Positions 1 through 7,797 of a stretch of DNA of 64,000 nucleotides are shown piece after piece (position 1 is the stretch's first letter; the number at the start of each line of letters is the position of its first letter). Below the pieces are notes generated by a model, which saw nothing but the letters and a program-made list of their open reading frames with translations, made no database searches and was not told the DNA's origin. The translations under genes and the position numbers were made by a program. Source of the DNA: OPU3-GD-OMZ sp964515235 (lineage in GTDB: Bacteria > Pseudomonadota > Gammaproteobacteria > Methylococcales > Methylomonadaceae); contig CAZEVO010000006.1 of the NCBI GenBank assembly GCA_964515235.1, positions 1-64,000 of the forward strand, read 5' to 3'.

Positions 1-202
1 TTTATTTTTAAATTATGGTGAAAGTGGTAGTTAAATAACTGTATGCGCTGAAAGATGTTGGTTGTTGTGAAAAAATGAAATGAACAATTTTAGTTCTTGA
101 GGGCTTTGGAGTCAGGTATTTAGGGATTTGATCGGGGTGTGGAGCTCAAATAACCTAGCACTACAATAATGGCGCATTTGTTTCAATTAAAGCGTAATGA
201 CG

Positions 203-709
203 ATGAAAAACATAAAAGAATATTCTATAAAATATAATTTAGTACAAGATAGAATCCAACTGACAGGCAATGCTAATCACGTTGACCAGCGTGTCGATTT
301 CTGGATTACCCGTAAAATGGCTTCAAATCTGATCGCTCATTCGAGTCAGTTACTCAAAGAGACAAATCCTCTCTATGCGCGCGTTCAGCAACAATCACAG
401 CAGGCTCTTCATTCACTTGAGCGTGATTCTGCCATTAAATCCACTACGTTTGAGAAAAAATCTATTCCAGCAACGCCAAAAGAGCCGACGCTGATGACTA
501 AGGTCGATATCAAGGTACATGATCAAAATCTAAAGCTGATTTTTTATGACGAAGAGAGCGGTGTCATTGCAACGAGTCAGGTAAACCGGTCTGAAATGCA
601 TATTATCATCAGCATGATTAGTGATTATGCCAAAAAAGCTGATTGGGGTCTTGATACTGCAATACTTGAATGGCCTCAAGAAGGAGCTAAAGGTAAGAGA
701 GCACATTAG
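203..709 (+). CDS. Unrecognised 168-residue protein
   Basis: I do not recognise a named family. The product is soluble-looking, with no signal peptide or membrane segment. The N-terminal third contains DRIQL and, about 20 residues on, DFWITRKMA. The middle (about residues 60-90) is Gln/Ser/Lys-rich and probably a flexible linker. The C-terminal part (about 95-160) alternates hydrophobic and charged residues like a small beta-rich domain. ATG codons lie at 197 and 203; neither has a good ribosome binding site, and 203 (MKNIKEYS) is a guess. The gene stands alone. Its stop codon sits between the arms of a 12-bp inverted repeat. Codon use looks like that of neighbouring genes, so a real gene is likely, but its function is unknown. 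Confidence 0.7.
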   Translation: MKNIKEYSIKYNLVQDRIQLTGNANHVDQRVDFWITRKMASNLIAHSSQLLKETNPLYARVQQQSQQALHSLERDSAIKSTTFEKKSIPATPKEPTLMTKVDIKVHDQNLKLIFYDEESGVIATSQVNRSEMHIIISMISDYAKKADWGLDTAILEWPQEGAKGKRAH

Positions 710-753
710 TAAGGATAAGGTTTTTTATCGTTGATTCTGGTTCTTACCTTTAG
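687..753. repeat. 12-bp perfect inverted repeat spanning a gene end
   Basis: Arm CTAAAGGTAAGA (687-698) is exactly complementary to TCTTACCTTTAG (742-753), with 43 bases between them. The first arm lies inside the last codons of the 203-709 gene and the second lies beyond its stop. A T6 run (721-726) lies between the arms. It may fold as a long stem at the transcript 3' end, but it is not a standard intrinsic terminator. Confidence 0.55.
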
Positions 754-775
754 GGTTGTCTTGTTACCGTTAACG

Positions 776-811
776 GGATTTCATAAACTGAAGCTTCAGT
801 TTATGAAATCC
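776..811. repeat. 36-bp perfect palindrome without a loop
   Basis: The 18 bases at 776-793, starting GGATTTCATA, are followed directly by their exact reverse complement at 794-811. There is no spacer and no mismatch. A further 10-bp palindrome, CCGTTAACGG (767-776), abuts it. Neither side has the T-run of an intrinsic terminator. It lies between two units transcribed towards each other, the 203-709 gene and tRNA-Ser. A cruciform, a dimeric protein site or a terminator-like hairpin are all possible. Confidence 0.85.
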
Positions 812-934
812 ATGTATGTCTATCAATTGAGGCATGTTAAAGAACTGTTATGAATGTATGCAGAAGTGATTTTGCATGTTGCCAGCAGTTATAGGTGGTA
901 TAAAACTAGCTAGGGAAAGGTGTGGAGAGGGTGG

Positions 935-1022
935 TGGCGGAGAGAGAGGGATTCGAACCCTCGATACGTTGCCGTATACACACTTTCCAGGCGTGCGCCT
1001 TCGGCCACTCGGCCATCTCTCC
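935..1022 (-). tRNA. tRNA-Ser (anticodon GGA)
   Basis: On the minus strand this folds as an 88-nt class II tRNA with an encoded CCA end. The acceptor pairs GGAGAGA with TCTCTCC, followed by discriminator G and CCA (935-937). The anticodon stem CACGC/GTGTG closes loop CTGGAAA, giving anticodon GGA, which reads UCC and UCU. A 16-nt variable arm and the T-loop TTCGAAT are clear. The long variable arm is diagnostic of tRNA-Ser or Leu, and the anticodon settles it as Ser. Confidence 0.97.
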
Positions 1023-1036
1023 TGAGCAAGTCGCGT

Positions 1037-1042
1037 ATTATA
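1037..1042 (-). promoter_or_regulatory. -10 box of the tRNA-Ser promoter
   Basis: A perfect TATAAT on the minus strand ends 14 bases before the mature tRNA 5' end. It is followed by the GC-rich discriminator ACGCGAC, the type found at stringently controlled stable-RNA promoters. The -35 is poor (a GTGTTT-like word at the right distance), so the call rests on the -10 and its position. Confidence 0.6.
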
Positions 1043-1138
1043 CGCATTTTTAGTTAAAAACACGATTTCTGGTAGTTTTTAACAAAGTCTGTTTTAGAAA
1101 GCTTGCGCATTGGGTTAAAGCGAATTATTGTTAGCCTC

Positions 1139-1152
1139 TTTTTCTAGAAAAA
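1139..1152. repeat. 14-bp palindrome in the arsH leader
   Basis: TTTTTCTAGAAAAA is a perfect palindrome ending six bases before the arsH ATG. It covers the place where a ribosome binding site would be, and no purine-rich Shine-Dalgarno is visible there. It could be an operator or simply AT-rich symmetry. Confidence 0.45.
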
Positions 1153-1158
1153 TCGATT

Positions 1159-1869
1159 ATGAAAGACTTACCGAATATTGACCCTGAATTATTAAATCTG
1201 ATTGACAGAGATAAACTTTTTCCGTCGTCAGAAAGTAACCATAAACCGAAAATATTATTATTGTACGGTTCACTGCGAGAACGCTCATTTAGCCGTTTAT
1301 TGACAGAAGAAGCGGCAAGAATACTGCATTTTTTTGGCGCAGAAACGAAAACCTTTGACCCTTCAGGGTTGCCCTTACCCGATGATACCGATGCGGATCA
1401 CCCTAAAGTTCAGGAGTTGCGTGATTTAGTGGCCTGGAGTGAAGGTATGGTGTGGTGCTCACCGGAGCGTCATGGTGCGATGACCGGTGTGATGAAATCT
1501 CAGATTGATTGGGTGCCGTTGGCGATTGGAGCTGTCAGACCCACTCAGGGTAAAACATTAGCGGTTATGCAGGTGTGTGGCGGGTCGCAATCATTTAATG
1601 CAGTGAATCAAATGCGTGTTTTGGGGCGCTGGATGCGCATGGTAACTATTCCTAACCAGTCTTCAGTGCCTAAGGCCTGGCTGGAGTTTGATGATGATAA
1701 TCGGATGAAGCCTTCATCTTTATATGATCGAGTGGTTGATGTTATGGAAGAGTTGGTGAAATTTACCTTGTTACTACGTGAAAATCAGGATTATTTTTTG
1801 GACCGCTATTCTGAACGAAAAGAGTCTGCGGAAGAGCTTCTTAAAAGAGTAAGCAAGCGAAATACTTAA
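1159..1869 (+). CDS. arsH: ArsH-type NADPH:FMN reductase
   Basis: ArsH proteins are tetrameric flavodoxin-fold enzymes that use NADPH and FMN. They oxidise trivalent organoarsenicals and can reduce quinones or oxygen. The FMN phosphate-loop signature GSLRERSFSR is at residues 37-46, after the first strand KILLLY. SPERHGAMTGVMKSQIDW near residue 105 is the second flavin-contact region typical of the family. The 236-residue length is normal. The usual partners (arsR, arsC, acr3 or arsB) are absent on both sides, so a general flavin or redox-stress role is as likely as arsenic resistance. The leader has a palindrome but no visible Shine-Dalgarno. Confidence 0.9.
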   Translation: MKDLPNIDPELLNLIDRDKLFPSSESNHKPKILLLYGSLRERSFSRLLTEEAARILHFFGAETKTFDPSGLPLPDDTDADHPKVQELRDLVAWSEGMVWCSPERHGAMTGVMKSQIDWVPLAIGAVRPTQGKTLAVMQVCGGSQSFNAVNQMRVLGRWMRMVTIPNQSSVPKAWLEFDDDNRMKPSSLYDRVVDVMEELVKFTLLLRENQDYFLDRYSERKESAEELLKRVSKRNT

Positions 1870-1911
1870 CAAGCTTGATTCGCTGCAACGGTAGGGCTTG
1901 ATAACATTGAG

Positions 1912-2739
1912 TTAAATGGAGTACTGGAAAAAGAGTTGTCCGCTTGTATGCTTGTTAGCAACTTCATAGTAGAGTGTTGATAGCTTTAAATTTAACGGCT
2001 TTTTAAATGCTTCTCCTGATATCAGGGTATGGAAGTTGTTGCCGCCTAAAACTTGTTGTGATTGGGTATGGTAAAGGCGGGACAACTGCTGGTCTTCTAG
2101 CATAGTGTGAAGGATCATCGGGCCTGCAATTAAATAAATACTCTGATAACCTCTTTGATTGAGTTGTTCAATTAACGGTTGCCCCTCTACGAGTTTATCT
2201 TTACCGGTGGTTAAGACTTGAAAACCTTGTTCTTGCCAAGCGTTGACACGGTTTTGGTCGGCATTTCTCCCCGTTGCAATATAAATAGACTCTTTTTGTG
2301 ACATGAACTCTTCGGGTATTGGGAAGTCAAGACTGGCACTTGCAATAACCAGAGCGGGTTGTTTTGGTAGTTTATTCTCTCTACGCCAATGGATTAAGTC
2401 GTTGTGCTCAGTTCTAGCGTTGAGAGTAAGAATATTACCTAGGCGTTTTTTTGATAAAGCACGCATGTATCCACCATGGGTAATTAGGCAATCAGCTTGG
2501 GCGTGCAGTTCTAAGAATAATCTGAAGTCGCTGGGTGTGGTTAATGTTTTGGGTGTTGTTGATTGTCCTGTTGCGGGATTAGTGAGTGCAATTCGCCCGT
2601 CAAGACTGGACAGGAAGTTAGCGTAAACAAAAGGCTTGGCAGGGGTTCCTAAGCGATGCAGTCGTTGTTGTAAGTAGAGGCCTTGCAACGGCACTTCATT
2701 TTGTGGTGTGGGGTGAAGTTGTAATAAAGTATTTTTCAT
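1912..2739 (-). CDS. RibD C-terminal (pyrimidine reductase) family protein
   Basis: A free-standing reductase of the RibD_C/dihydrofolate-reductase fold. The substrate-strand signature SLDGRIAL is at residues 45-52, followed by TPSDFRLFLELHAQADCLITHGG, which matches the helix and the NADPH-site start of that family. A second nucleotide-site stretch, YLIAGPMILHTMLE, lies near residue 203. The deaminase half of bifunctional RibD is missing, so it cannot do both steps of riboflavin synthesis. It may reduce the pyrimidine intermediate or another pterin-like or flavin-like substrate. It is 275 residues, slightly longer than the isolated domain because of an N-terminal extension of about 35 residues. 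It converges on arsH across a 42-bp gap. Confidence 0.8.
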   Translation of the reverse strand: MKNTLLQLHPTPQNEVPLQGLYLQQRLHRLGTPAKPFVYANFLSSLDGRIALTNPATGQSTTPKTLTTPSDFRLFLELHAQADCLITHGGYMRALSKKRLGNILTLNARTEHNDLIHWRRENKLPKQPALVIASASLDFPIPEEFMSQKESIYIATGRNADQNRVNAWQEQGFQVLTTGKDKLVEGQPLIEQLNQRGYQSIYLIAGPMILHTMLEDQQLSRLYHTQSQQVLGGNNFHTLISGEAFKKPLNLKLSTLYYEVANKHTSGQLFFQYSI

Positions 2740-2895
2740 CGTTACACAGAGATTTAATTGAAACTTAGGTATTTGCAGTCTTTTGCTAGTGCATTCAAGG
2801 GAGGGATACTTAAAATAGTGTTGATTATTGGAACAAATATGGTTTTCTGAGATCTCTTGAAAGCATGATATTGGTTGAAATGTATTTTTTTAGGG

Positions 2896-2901
2896 TATAA
2901 T
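2896..2901 (+). promoter_or_regulatory. Strong -10 box upstream of the 2980 membrane-protein gene
   Basis: A perfect TATAAT (2896-2901) lies 78 bases before the ATG. Possible -35 words are TTGAAA (2875-2880, 15-bp spacing) and TTGGTT (2871-2876, 19-bp spacing). Neither spacing is ideal, so the exact -35 is undecided. The leader would be about 70 nt. Confidence 0.5.
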
Positions 2902-2979
2902 AAACGGTTTTATTGCTTGATTAGGCTAATAGCTTAGAGTGGCAAGGTTAAGAATAGCATCTTAGAAGAGGTATGAGAA

Positions 2980-3771
2980 ATGTGTTGGAGTGGTGAAGCA
3001 TCGGCAGTCTTAGCGACAATTGGTCTCGGGACAGCCGTATATGTTGCGAGAAAAGGTGAGTCGAAGGAATTATATATTCCATTAGTTTATTTTGCGTTAA
3101 TGGAGTTGTTACAGGCGTTTACGTATGTCTATATTGATTTATGTGGGAATCTCAACAATCAAATATTAACGTTGTTTGGCTATGTTCATATAGCCTTCCA
3201 GCCGTTTTTCGTTAATATGATTGCAATGTATTTTATTCCTAAAGAAGTTAAAGAAAAAATTTATGTCTACGTTTATGCGATCTGTGGGATTACCGCATTA
3301 ATGATGGTCGTTAAAATGTATCCTTTTGCTAATACGGGAACTTGTGATTACGGGTTAGAAGTCTTTTGTGGTCCTGAGCTTTGCTCGGTGTCTGGAGATT
3401 GGCATATCGCATGGATGATGCCATTGAATGATCTTTGGTCAAACCCAATGGATTATGGATTAGCGAATACTCGTGGTTTACATGGGGTTGGTTATATTGT
3501 TGGCGGCTTCTTGTTACCATTTTTAATTGGCTCTTGGCGATTTGTAACGTTTCATCTTTTTGCAGGGCCTATCATTTCATTGGCAACAACGACTGATCCT
3601 AATGAGTATGCGGCGGTTTGGTGTCTCTTTTCGATCGCTTTATGTGTGTCGGTTATTAAAACACCCATCAGGGCACAACTGCATGTTAGTCGATGGCCTT
3701 TTTATAAGAAGTTAATGGCGTCGAAAGAAGATGATGACGACTCTTTAACGCCGAGTCGTGAGATAACGTAA
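2980..3771 (+). CDS. Polytopic membrane protein starting MCWSGEAS (DUF5765-like)
   Basis: A 263-residue integral membrane protein with about seven hydrophobic segments, near residues 8-23, 32-52, 62-86, 91-113, 173-190, 192-208 and 215-235. The N-terminus MCWSGEASA matches what I recall of the DUF5765 family. That assignment is from memory and not certain. A Cys-rich loop lies between segments 4 and 5 (CDYGLEVFCGPELC, about residues 126-139), together with several His and Trp residues. This suggests a disulfide or metal site outside the membrane. The C-tail is acidic and soluble. Ribosome binding site AGAGG precedes the ATG. The gene is monocistronic, with its own strong -10 and the shared terminator at 3803. 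Function unknown. Confidence 0.8.
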   Translation: MCWSGEASAVLATIGLGTAVYVARKGESKELYIPLVYFALMELLQAFTYVYIDLCGNLNNQILTLFGYVHIAFQPFFVNMIAMYFIPKEVKEKIYVYVYAICGITALMMVVKMYPFANTGTCDYGLEVFCGPELCSVSGDWHIAWMMPLNDLWSNPMDYGLANTRGLHGVGYIVGGFLLPFLIGSWRFVTFHLFAGPIISLATTTDPNEYAAVWCLFSIALCVSVIKTPIRAQLHVSRWPFYKKLMASKEDDDDSLTPSREIT

Positions 3772-3802
3772 TGTTTTAATAACGCAGTATGTTTGTTAAA
3801 AA

Positions 3803-3838
3803 ACGGATTAAGCTATATTAGCTGATCCGTTTTTTTTT
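3803..3838. terminator. Bidirectional intrinsic terminator
   Basis: ACGGAT (3803-3808) pairs with ATCCGT (3825-3830), with an inner AGCT/AGCT helix, followed by T9. An A-run on the 5' side serves the opposite direction. It ends the 2980-3771 gene on plus and yggS on minus. The yggS stop codon (3813-3815) lies within the hairpin. Confidence 0.85.
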
Positions 3839-4526
3839 GTTCTGAATACCGCGTACGCTGACCAAATAATGCAGTGCCTACACGTACGATTGTAGCACCC
3901 TCATGGATGGCGGCCTCAATATCACCACTCATTCCAAAGGAGAAATGACTTAAAGTAGGGTCTTCTAGTTTCTGTATGGTTTGATAAATTTCTCGATAAG
4001 GTTGGCATTGAGCTTCATAGCCGATGTGTTTTTCAGGAATAGCCATAACACCTCGAAGTGACAGATTTTTGAACTGTTTAATTTCAACAATTAAAGCTGG
4101 TAATTGTTCAAGAGTAATGCCTGATTTACTAGCTTCACCACTGATATTAATTTGTAAATAGATGTTTAGCGGCGGAAGAGATAATGAGCGCTGCTCATTT
4201 AAGCGTTTGGCTATTTTTAGGCGGTCAACGCTGTGCACCCAGGAAAAATTATTAGCAATGGCTCGGGTTTTATTCGATTGAATGGGGCCGATAAAATGCC
4301 ATGTAATGGCAAAGTGAGCGAGACTTTTTTGCTTGCTGAGGGCTTCTTGTAAATAACTCTCCCCAAAATGACGCAGCCCAAGTTGATAAGCAAGGGAAAT
4401 ATCACTAGAAGATTTTGTTTTACTAACAGCGAGTAAATGGACTGGTGTCTCTGGGTGAGGGCTAGTTAAATTTGCCGTTTTAATGGTTTGTTGTATTTGC
4501 GATATACGATGACGATAGGGGTTCAT
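3813..4526 (-). CDS. yggS: YggS-type pyridoxal-phosphate homeostasis protein
   Basis: A PLP-binding protein with an alanine-racemase-like barrel fold. It has no known catalysis and buffers PLP and amino-acid/keto-acid pools. The PLP lysine is in LLAVSKTK (about residue 36). HFIGPIQSNKTR and FGMSGDIEAAIHEGATIVRVGTALFG are family signatures at mid-protein and near the C-terminus. I start at the internal MNPYRHRI (237 residues); an upstream in-frame ATG at 4556 would add ten atypical residues. It stands alone opposite pilT, while its usual partners proC and yggT lie 12 kb away in this window. Confidence 0.93.
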   Translation of the reverse strand: MNPYRHRISQIQQTIKTANLTSPHPETPVHLLAVSKTKSSSDISLAYQLGLRHFGESYLQEALSKQKSLAHFAITWHFIGPIQSNKTRAIANNFSWVHSVDRLKIAKRLNEQRSLSLPPLNIYLQINISGEASKSGITLEQLPALIVEIKQFKNLSLRGVMAIPEKHIGYEAQCQPYREIYQTIQKLEDPTLSHFSFGMSGDIEAAIHEGATIVRVGTALFGQRTRYSEQKKTDQLI

Positions 4527-4633
4527 GAAATTAAAAATAATTGATAAGTCGATCATTAGACACTAGTCCTGTTAAAAATAAAACCATCAACTAGGTTTGA
4601 CATATATTTTTTAATAAATGGGCTGAGACAATC

Positions 4634-5671
4634 ATGGAACTTTCTGAATTATTAACCTTTTCAGTGCAACAAAAAGCCTCTGACTTACATCTTTCTTCAG
4701 GGTTGCCGCCGATGATTAGGGTTGATGGAGATATCCGTCGAATAGATTTGCCTAGTTTGGACCATAAAGAGGTGCATGGTCTAATTTATGACATTATGTC
4801 AGACCGACAGCGTCGTGACTTTGAACAGTTTATGGAAACAGATTTTTCTTTTGAATTGTCCGGTGTTGCTCGTTTTCGGGTTAATGCGTTTAACCAAAAC
4901 CGCGGTGCTGCGGCTGTTTTCAGAACAATTCCTTCAGAAGTGCTAAGTCTTGAGACATTGAATACGCCTCCTATTTTTGAAGAGTTGACAAAGAAAACAC
5001 GAGGGTTGGTATTGGTAACAGGCCCAACGGGATCAGGAAAGTCAACGACCTTAGCTGCGATGGTGAATCAAATAAATATCGATAAGTATATGCATATCTT
5101 GTCTATTGAAGATCCGATTGAATTTGTGCATGTGAGTCAAAAATCACTCGTTAATCAACGAGAAGTTCATCGAAATACGTTAGGTTTTCAAGAGGCACTT
5201 CGATCAGCTTTACGTGAAGATCCTGATGTCATTTTGGTCGGTGAGCTTAGAGATCTAGAGACAATTAGATTAGCAATGACGGCGGCAGAAACTGGGCACC
5301 TAGTCTTTGCAACTTTACACACCACATCCGCTGCTAAAACAATTGATCGTATTATTGATGTCTTTCCATCTGCTGAGAAAGATATGGTCAGAGCAATGTT
5401 GTCGGAGTCTCTTCAAGCAGTTATATCGCAGACCTTGCTGAAAAAAGTGGGTGGTGGTCGTATTGCAGCCCATGAGGTCATGATTGGGACCGCTGCAATT
5501 AGGAATCTGATCAGAGAAGCGAAGGTGGCGCAGATGTACTCGGCTATTCAAACTGGGAGAAGTGAGGGGATGTGGACTTTGGATCAAAATCTAAAAGAGT
5601 TGGTGAGTGCTGGAAAAGTGACAAGAAACGTTGCGCTCACAAAGGCCGTTAATAAAAATTTGTTTGGTTAA
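4634..5671 (+). CDS. pilT: Twitching motility retraction ATPase PilT
   Basis: The hexameric ATPase at the cytoplasmic base of type IV pili that powers pilus retraction. Walker A GPTGSGKST is at residues 130-138, then the Asp box SIEDPIEF, Walker B region ILVGELRD and the His box near HLVFATLHT. The PilT-specific C-terminal helix AIRNLIREAK (about 288-297), needed for retraction, is intact. At 345 residues it matches Pseudomonas PilT almost exactly. pilU follows 13 bp after the stop, so the two are co-transcribed. No other pilus gene is in the window, which is the usual dispersed arrangement. Confidence 0.97.
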   Translation: MELSELLTFSVQQKASDLHLSSGLPPMIRVDGDIRRIDLPSLDHKEVHGLIYDIMSDRQRRDFEQFMETDFSFELSGVARFRVNAFNQNRGAAAVFRTIPSEVLSLETLNTPPIFEELTKKTRGLVLVTGPTGSGKSTTLAAMVNQINIDKYMHILSIEDPIEFVHVSQKSLVNQREVHRNTLGFQEALRSALREDPDVILVGELRDLETIRLAMTAAETGHLVFATLHTTSAAKTIDRIIDVFPSAEKDMVRAMLSESLQAVISQTLLKKVGGGRIAAHEVMIGTAAIRNLIREAKVAQMYSAIQTGRSEGMWTLDQNLKELVSAGKVTRNVALTKAVNKNLFG

Positions 5672-5684
5672 AAAGGGTTGCAAA

Positions 5685-6836
5685 ATGAGTCAGGATTTTA
5701 AAAAGTTCCTTGAGATAATGGTGCAAAAACAAGCATCTGATTTTTTTATCACAGCTGGGCGGCCACCATCAATTAAAGTAGAAAATGAATTGGTTGACTT
5801 ATCCGCTGATAATTTTCAACCTGAAATGACAATGGCCTGGGCTGAAAGTTTGATGGATGAAAATCAACGGCTAGAATTTGAACGGACCGGGGAGTGTAAT
5901 TTTGCTTTTTCAGTTGCAGGTTTAGCGCGCTTTAGGGTTAGTGCTTTTATGCAGCAGGGGCAGGCAGGAATGGTGATTAGACGGATTGAATCGGAAATAC
6001 CCGATTTGTCAGAGTTAAGTTTACCGCCGAATTTACCTCATTTAATTATGCAGAATAGAGGGTTGATTTTGGTGGTGGGAGGAACAGGGTCTGGTAAATC
6101 AACAACCTTGGCAGCAATGATTAAATGCCGTAATGAAAATGTCAGTGGACATATAATTACCATTGAAGACCCGATTGAATTTGTTCACAATCATTGTAAA
6201 AGTATAGTGACTCAACGTGAAGTTGGGATTGATACACAGTCTTTTGAGGTGGCATTAAAGAACACCTTGCGACAAGCGCCGGATGTGATTTTAATCGGTG
6301 AGGTCAGAACACGAGAAACTATGCAGCATGCACTGGCTTTTGCTGAGACAGGGCATTTATGTTTGGCAACGTTACATGCAAATAATGCTAATCAAGCTTT
6401 GGACCGGGTTTTAGGTTTTTTTCCGGAAGAGTTGCATGGGCAAGTTTTAAAAGAATTGTCATTGAATCTTAAAGGGATTGTCGCTCAACAGTTAGTGAAG
6501 CGGAAAGAAGGTAAAGGAGTCTATCCGGCTGTTGAAGTGTTGTTAAATACACCGTTAATGAGTGACCTGATTGCAAAGGGTGCAATTGATGAGATTAAGG
6601 AGCTTATTAAACGATCTAAGGAGCAAGGAATGCAGACCTTTGATCAAGCATTGTTTCAGTTATATGATGAGAATAAAATTAGTTATGAAAATGCTTTAGC
6701 CTTAGCAGACTCGGCTAATGAGGTGCGATTAATGATTAAGTTAGGGCCCAAAGGTAATAGTGAATTATCAAAAGATGAAGTAAAAAAGATGAAGCTCACA
6801 GAGTCAGAAGACGAGTTCCTTAGTATAAAAAGTTAG
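5685..6836 (+). CDS. pilU: PilT-dependent retraction ATPase PilU
   Basis: A paralogue of PilT that assists pilus retraction under load. From the ATG at 5685 (MSQDFKKFLE) it has 383 residues. AAGGG upstream provides a good ribosome site and favours this start over a longer in-frame ATG inside pilT. Walker A GGTGSGKST is at residues 132-140, followed by TIEDPIEF, ILIGEVRT and HLCLATLHANN. It has the longer, charged C-terminal tail (about residues 340-383) that separates PilU from PilT. It converges on the formate dehydrogenase operon with only 13 bp between stops and no obvious terminator. Confidence 0.95.
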   Translation: MSQDFKKFLEIMVQKQASDFFITAGRPPSIKVENELVDLSADNFQPEMTMAWAESLMDENQRLEFERTGECNFAFSVAGLARFRVSAFMQQGQAGMVIRRIESEIPDLSELSLPPNLPHLIMQNRGLILVVGGTGSGKSTTLAAMIKCRNENVSGHIITIEDPIEFVHNHCKSIVTQREVGIDTQSFEVALKNTLRQAPDVILIGEVRTRETMQHALAFAETGHLCLATLHANNANQALDRVLGFFPEELHGQVLKELSLNLKGIVAQQLVKRKEGKGVYPAVEVLLNTPLMSDLIAKGAIDEIKELIKRSKEQGMQTFDQALFQLYDENKISYENALALADSANEVRLMIKLGPKGNSELSKDEVKKMKLTESEDEFLSIKS

Positions 6837-6849
6837 TAGCCTAGATTAA

Positions 6850-7791
6850 TTAGTCGGGATCTTTTTCTTTTATTTCTTCGTACCAAAGGTCATGGTGTTG
6901 TTTCGCCCAGCTTGAATCAACGTGACCATTTTTCATGCCTTCAAAGGCGCCTTCAGTGCCCAGTGTGCCAATGTAAATATGTCCGATTGCACCGATGATT
7001 AGCAGGCAAGCAGACAGCGTATGGAGAAGATGGCTGATTTGCATAACAAAACGGTCCTGGCCAAAATTAGAAAAATCAAGAATAAGACCGGTAGCGCTCA
7101 CAATAATACCTGCCAGGACTAAGAGCCAAAACCAGCTTTTTTCACCGGCATTCATGCGTTCAGCCGATGGGTGTTGACTGCCAATCAGGCCGCCAAAAGC
7201 CTTGAACCAAGCAATGTCAACGCGGTTGGGAATGTTGTCTTTTGTCCACAGAAAAAACATGAAAACTAAGCCAACGAGAAATAAAGGCCCAGATAGATTA
7301 TGGGTTAGTTTTGAATATGTGGCAAGCGTGGAAAATAGCTCATGACCAATAAGGGGGATCAGAAGGCTGCGGCCATACAGTAAAAGCAACCCGGTGACGG
7401 TTAATAGCAGGAAAATCAGCGCAGTATACCAATGGATCACACGCTCGAAAGTTGACCAGCGTAATAAGGTTATACCCGTTCGTGGATGAATGAGTTTAAT
7501 AGGGCCTCTAAAGAAGTAAAACAAGCCAAAAAACAGAAGTGTGAATGAGACTAGTGGGCCAAGATAGCGAGCAATGACGTGATTGCGAAGTTGGCGCCAA
7601 TTCTGACCGGAACCTTGAATCAGAATATCTGTTTCTTGTCCTTTTACGGCACTGTATCCTTCAACGCCTTCGCGAATTTTTTCCCATGAGCCAGTGTCGG
7701 AAACTTCAGCACAGGTTACACTTGTACAGGTAAAAAACAGCAGATTTATGATAAAAAAAAGGAAAATCGATTTAGGTATTGAAGCCATCAT
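6850..7791 (-). CDS. Formate dehydrogenase cytochrome b (gamma) subunit
   Basis: The membrane di-haem cytochrome b subunit of a respiratory formate dehydrogenase, passing electrons from the iron-sulfur subunit to quinone. An N-terminal signal-like segment (about 8-28) is followed by a periplasmic stretch and four membrane helices, near residues 76-92, 119-138, 161-181 and 218-236, with one more hydrophobic region near 251-268. FERVIHWYTA in the second helix, SKLTHNLSG and HLLHTLSACLL carry the histidines expected to bind haem. It is the last gene of the operon, six bases after the small lipoprotein gene. The N-terminal extension with cleavable signal (313 residues in all) is typical of Fdh gamma from this operon type rather than E. 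coli FdnI (217 residues). Confidence 0.9.
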   Translation of the reverse strand: MMASIPKSIFLFFIINLLFFTCTSVTCAEVSDTGSWEKIREGVEGYSAVKGQETDILIQGSGQNWRQLRNHVIARYLGPLVSFTLLFFGLFYFFRGPIKLIHPRTGITLLRWSTFERVIHWYTALIFLLLTVTGLLLLYGRSLLIPLIGHELFSTLATYSKLTHNLSGPLFLVGLVFMFFLWTKDNIPNRVDIAWFKAFGGLIGSQHPSAERMNAGEKSWFWLLVLAGIIVSATGLILDFSNFGQDRFVMQISHLLHTLSACLLIIGAIGHIYIGTLGTEGAFEGMKNGHVDSSWAKQHHDLWYEEIKEKDPD

Positions 7792-7797
7792 TTTTGT

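Noticed and set aside
848..1063. A 71-codon minus-strand frame across tRNA-Ser
   Set aside because: It is the tRNA gene and its flanks read as protein; the RNA fold is unambiguous.
4597..4602. TTGACA upstream of pilT as a promoter
   Set aside because: No acceptable -10 lies 15-19 bp downstream; kept out of the feature list.
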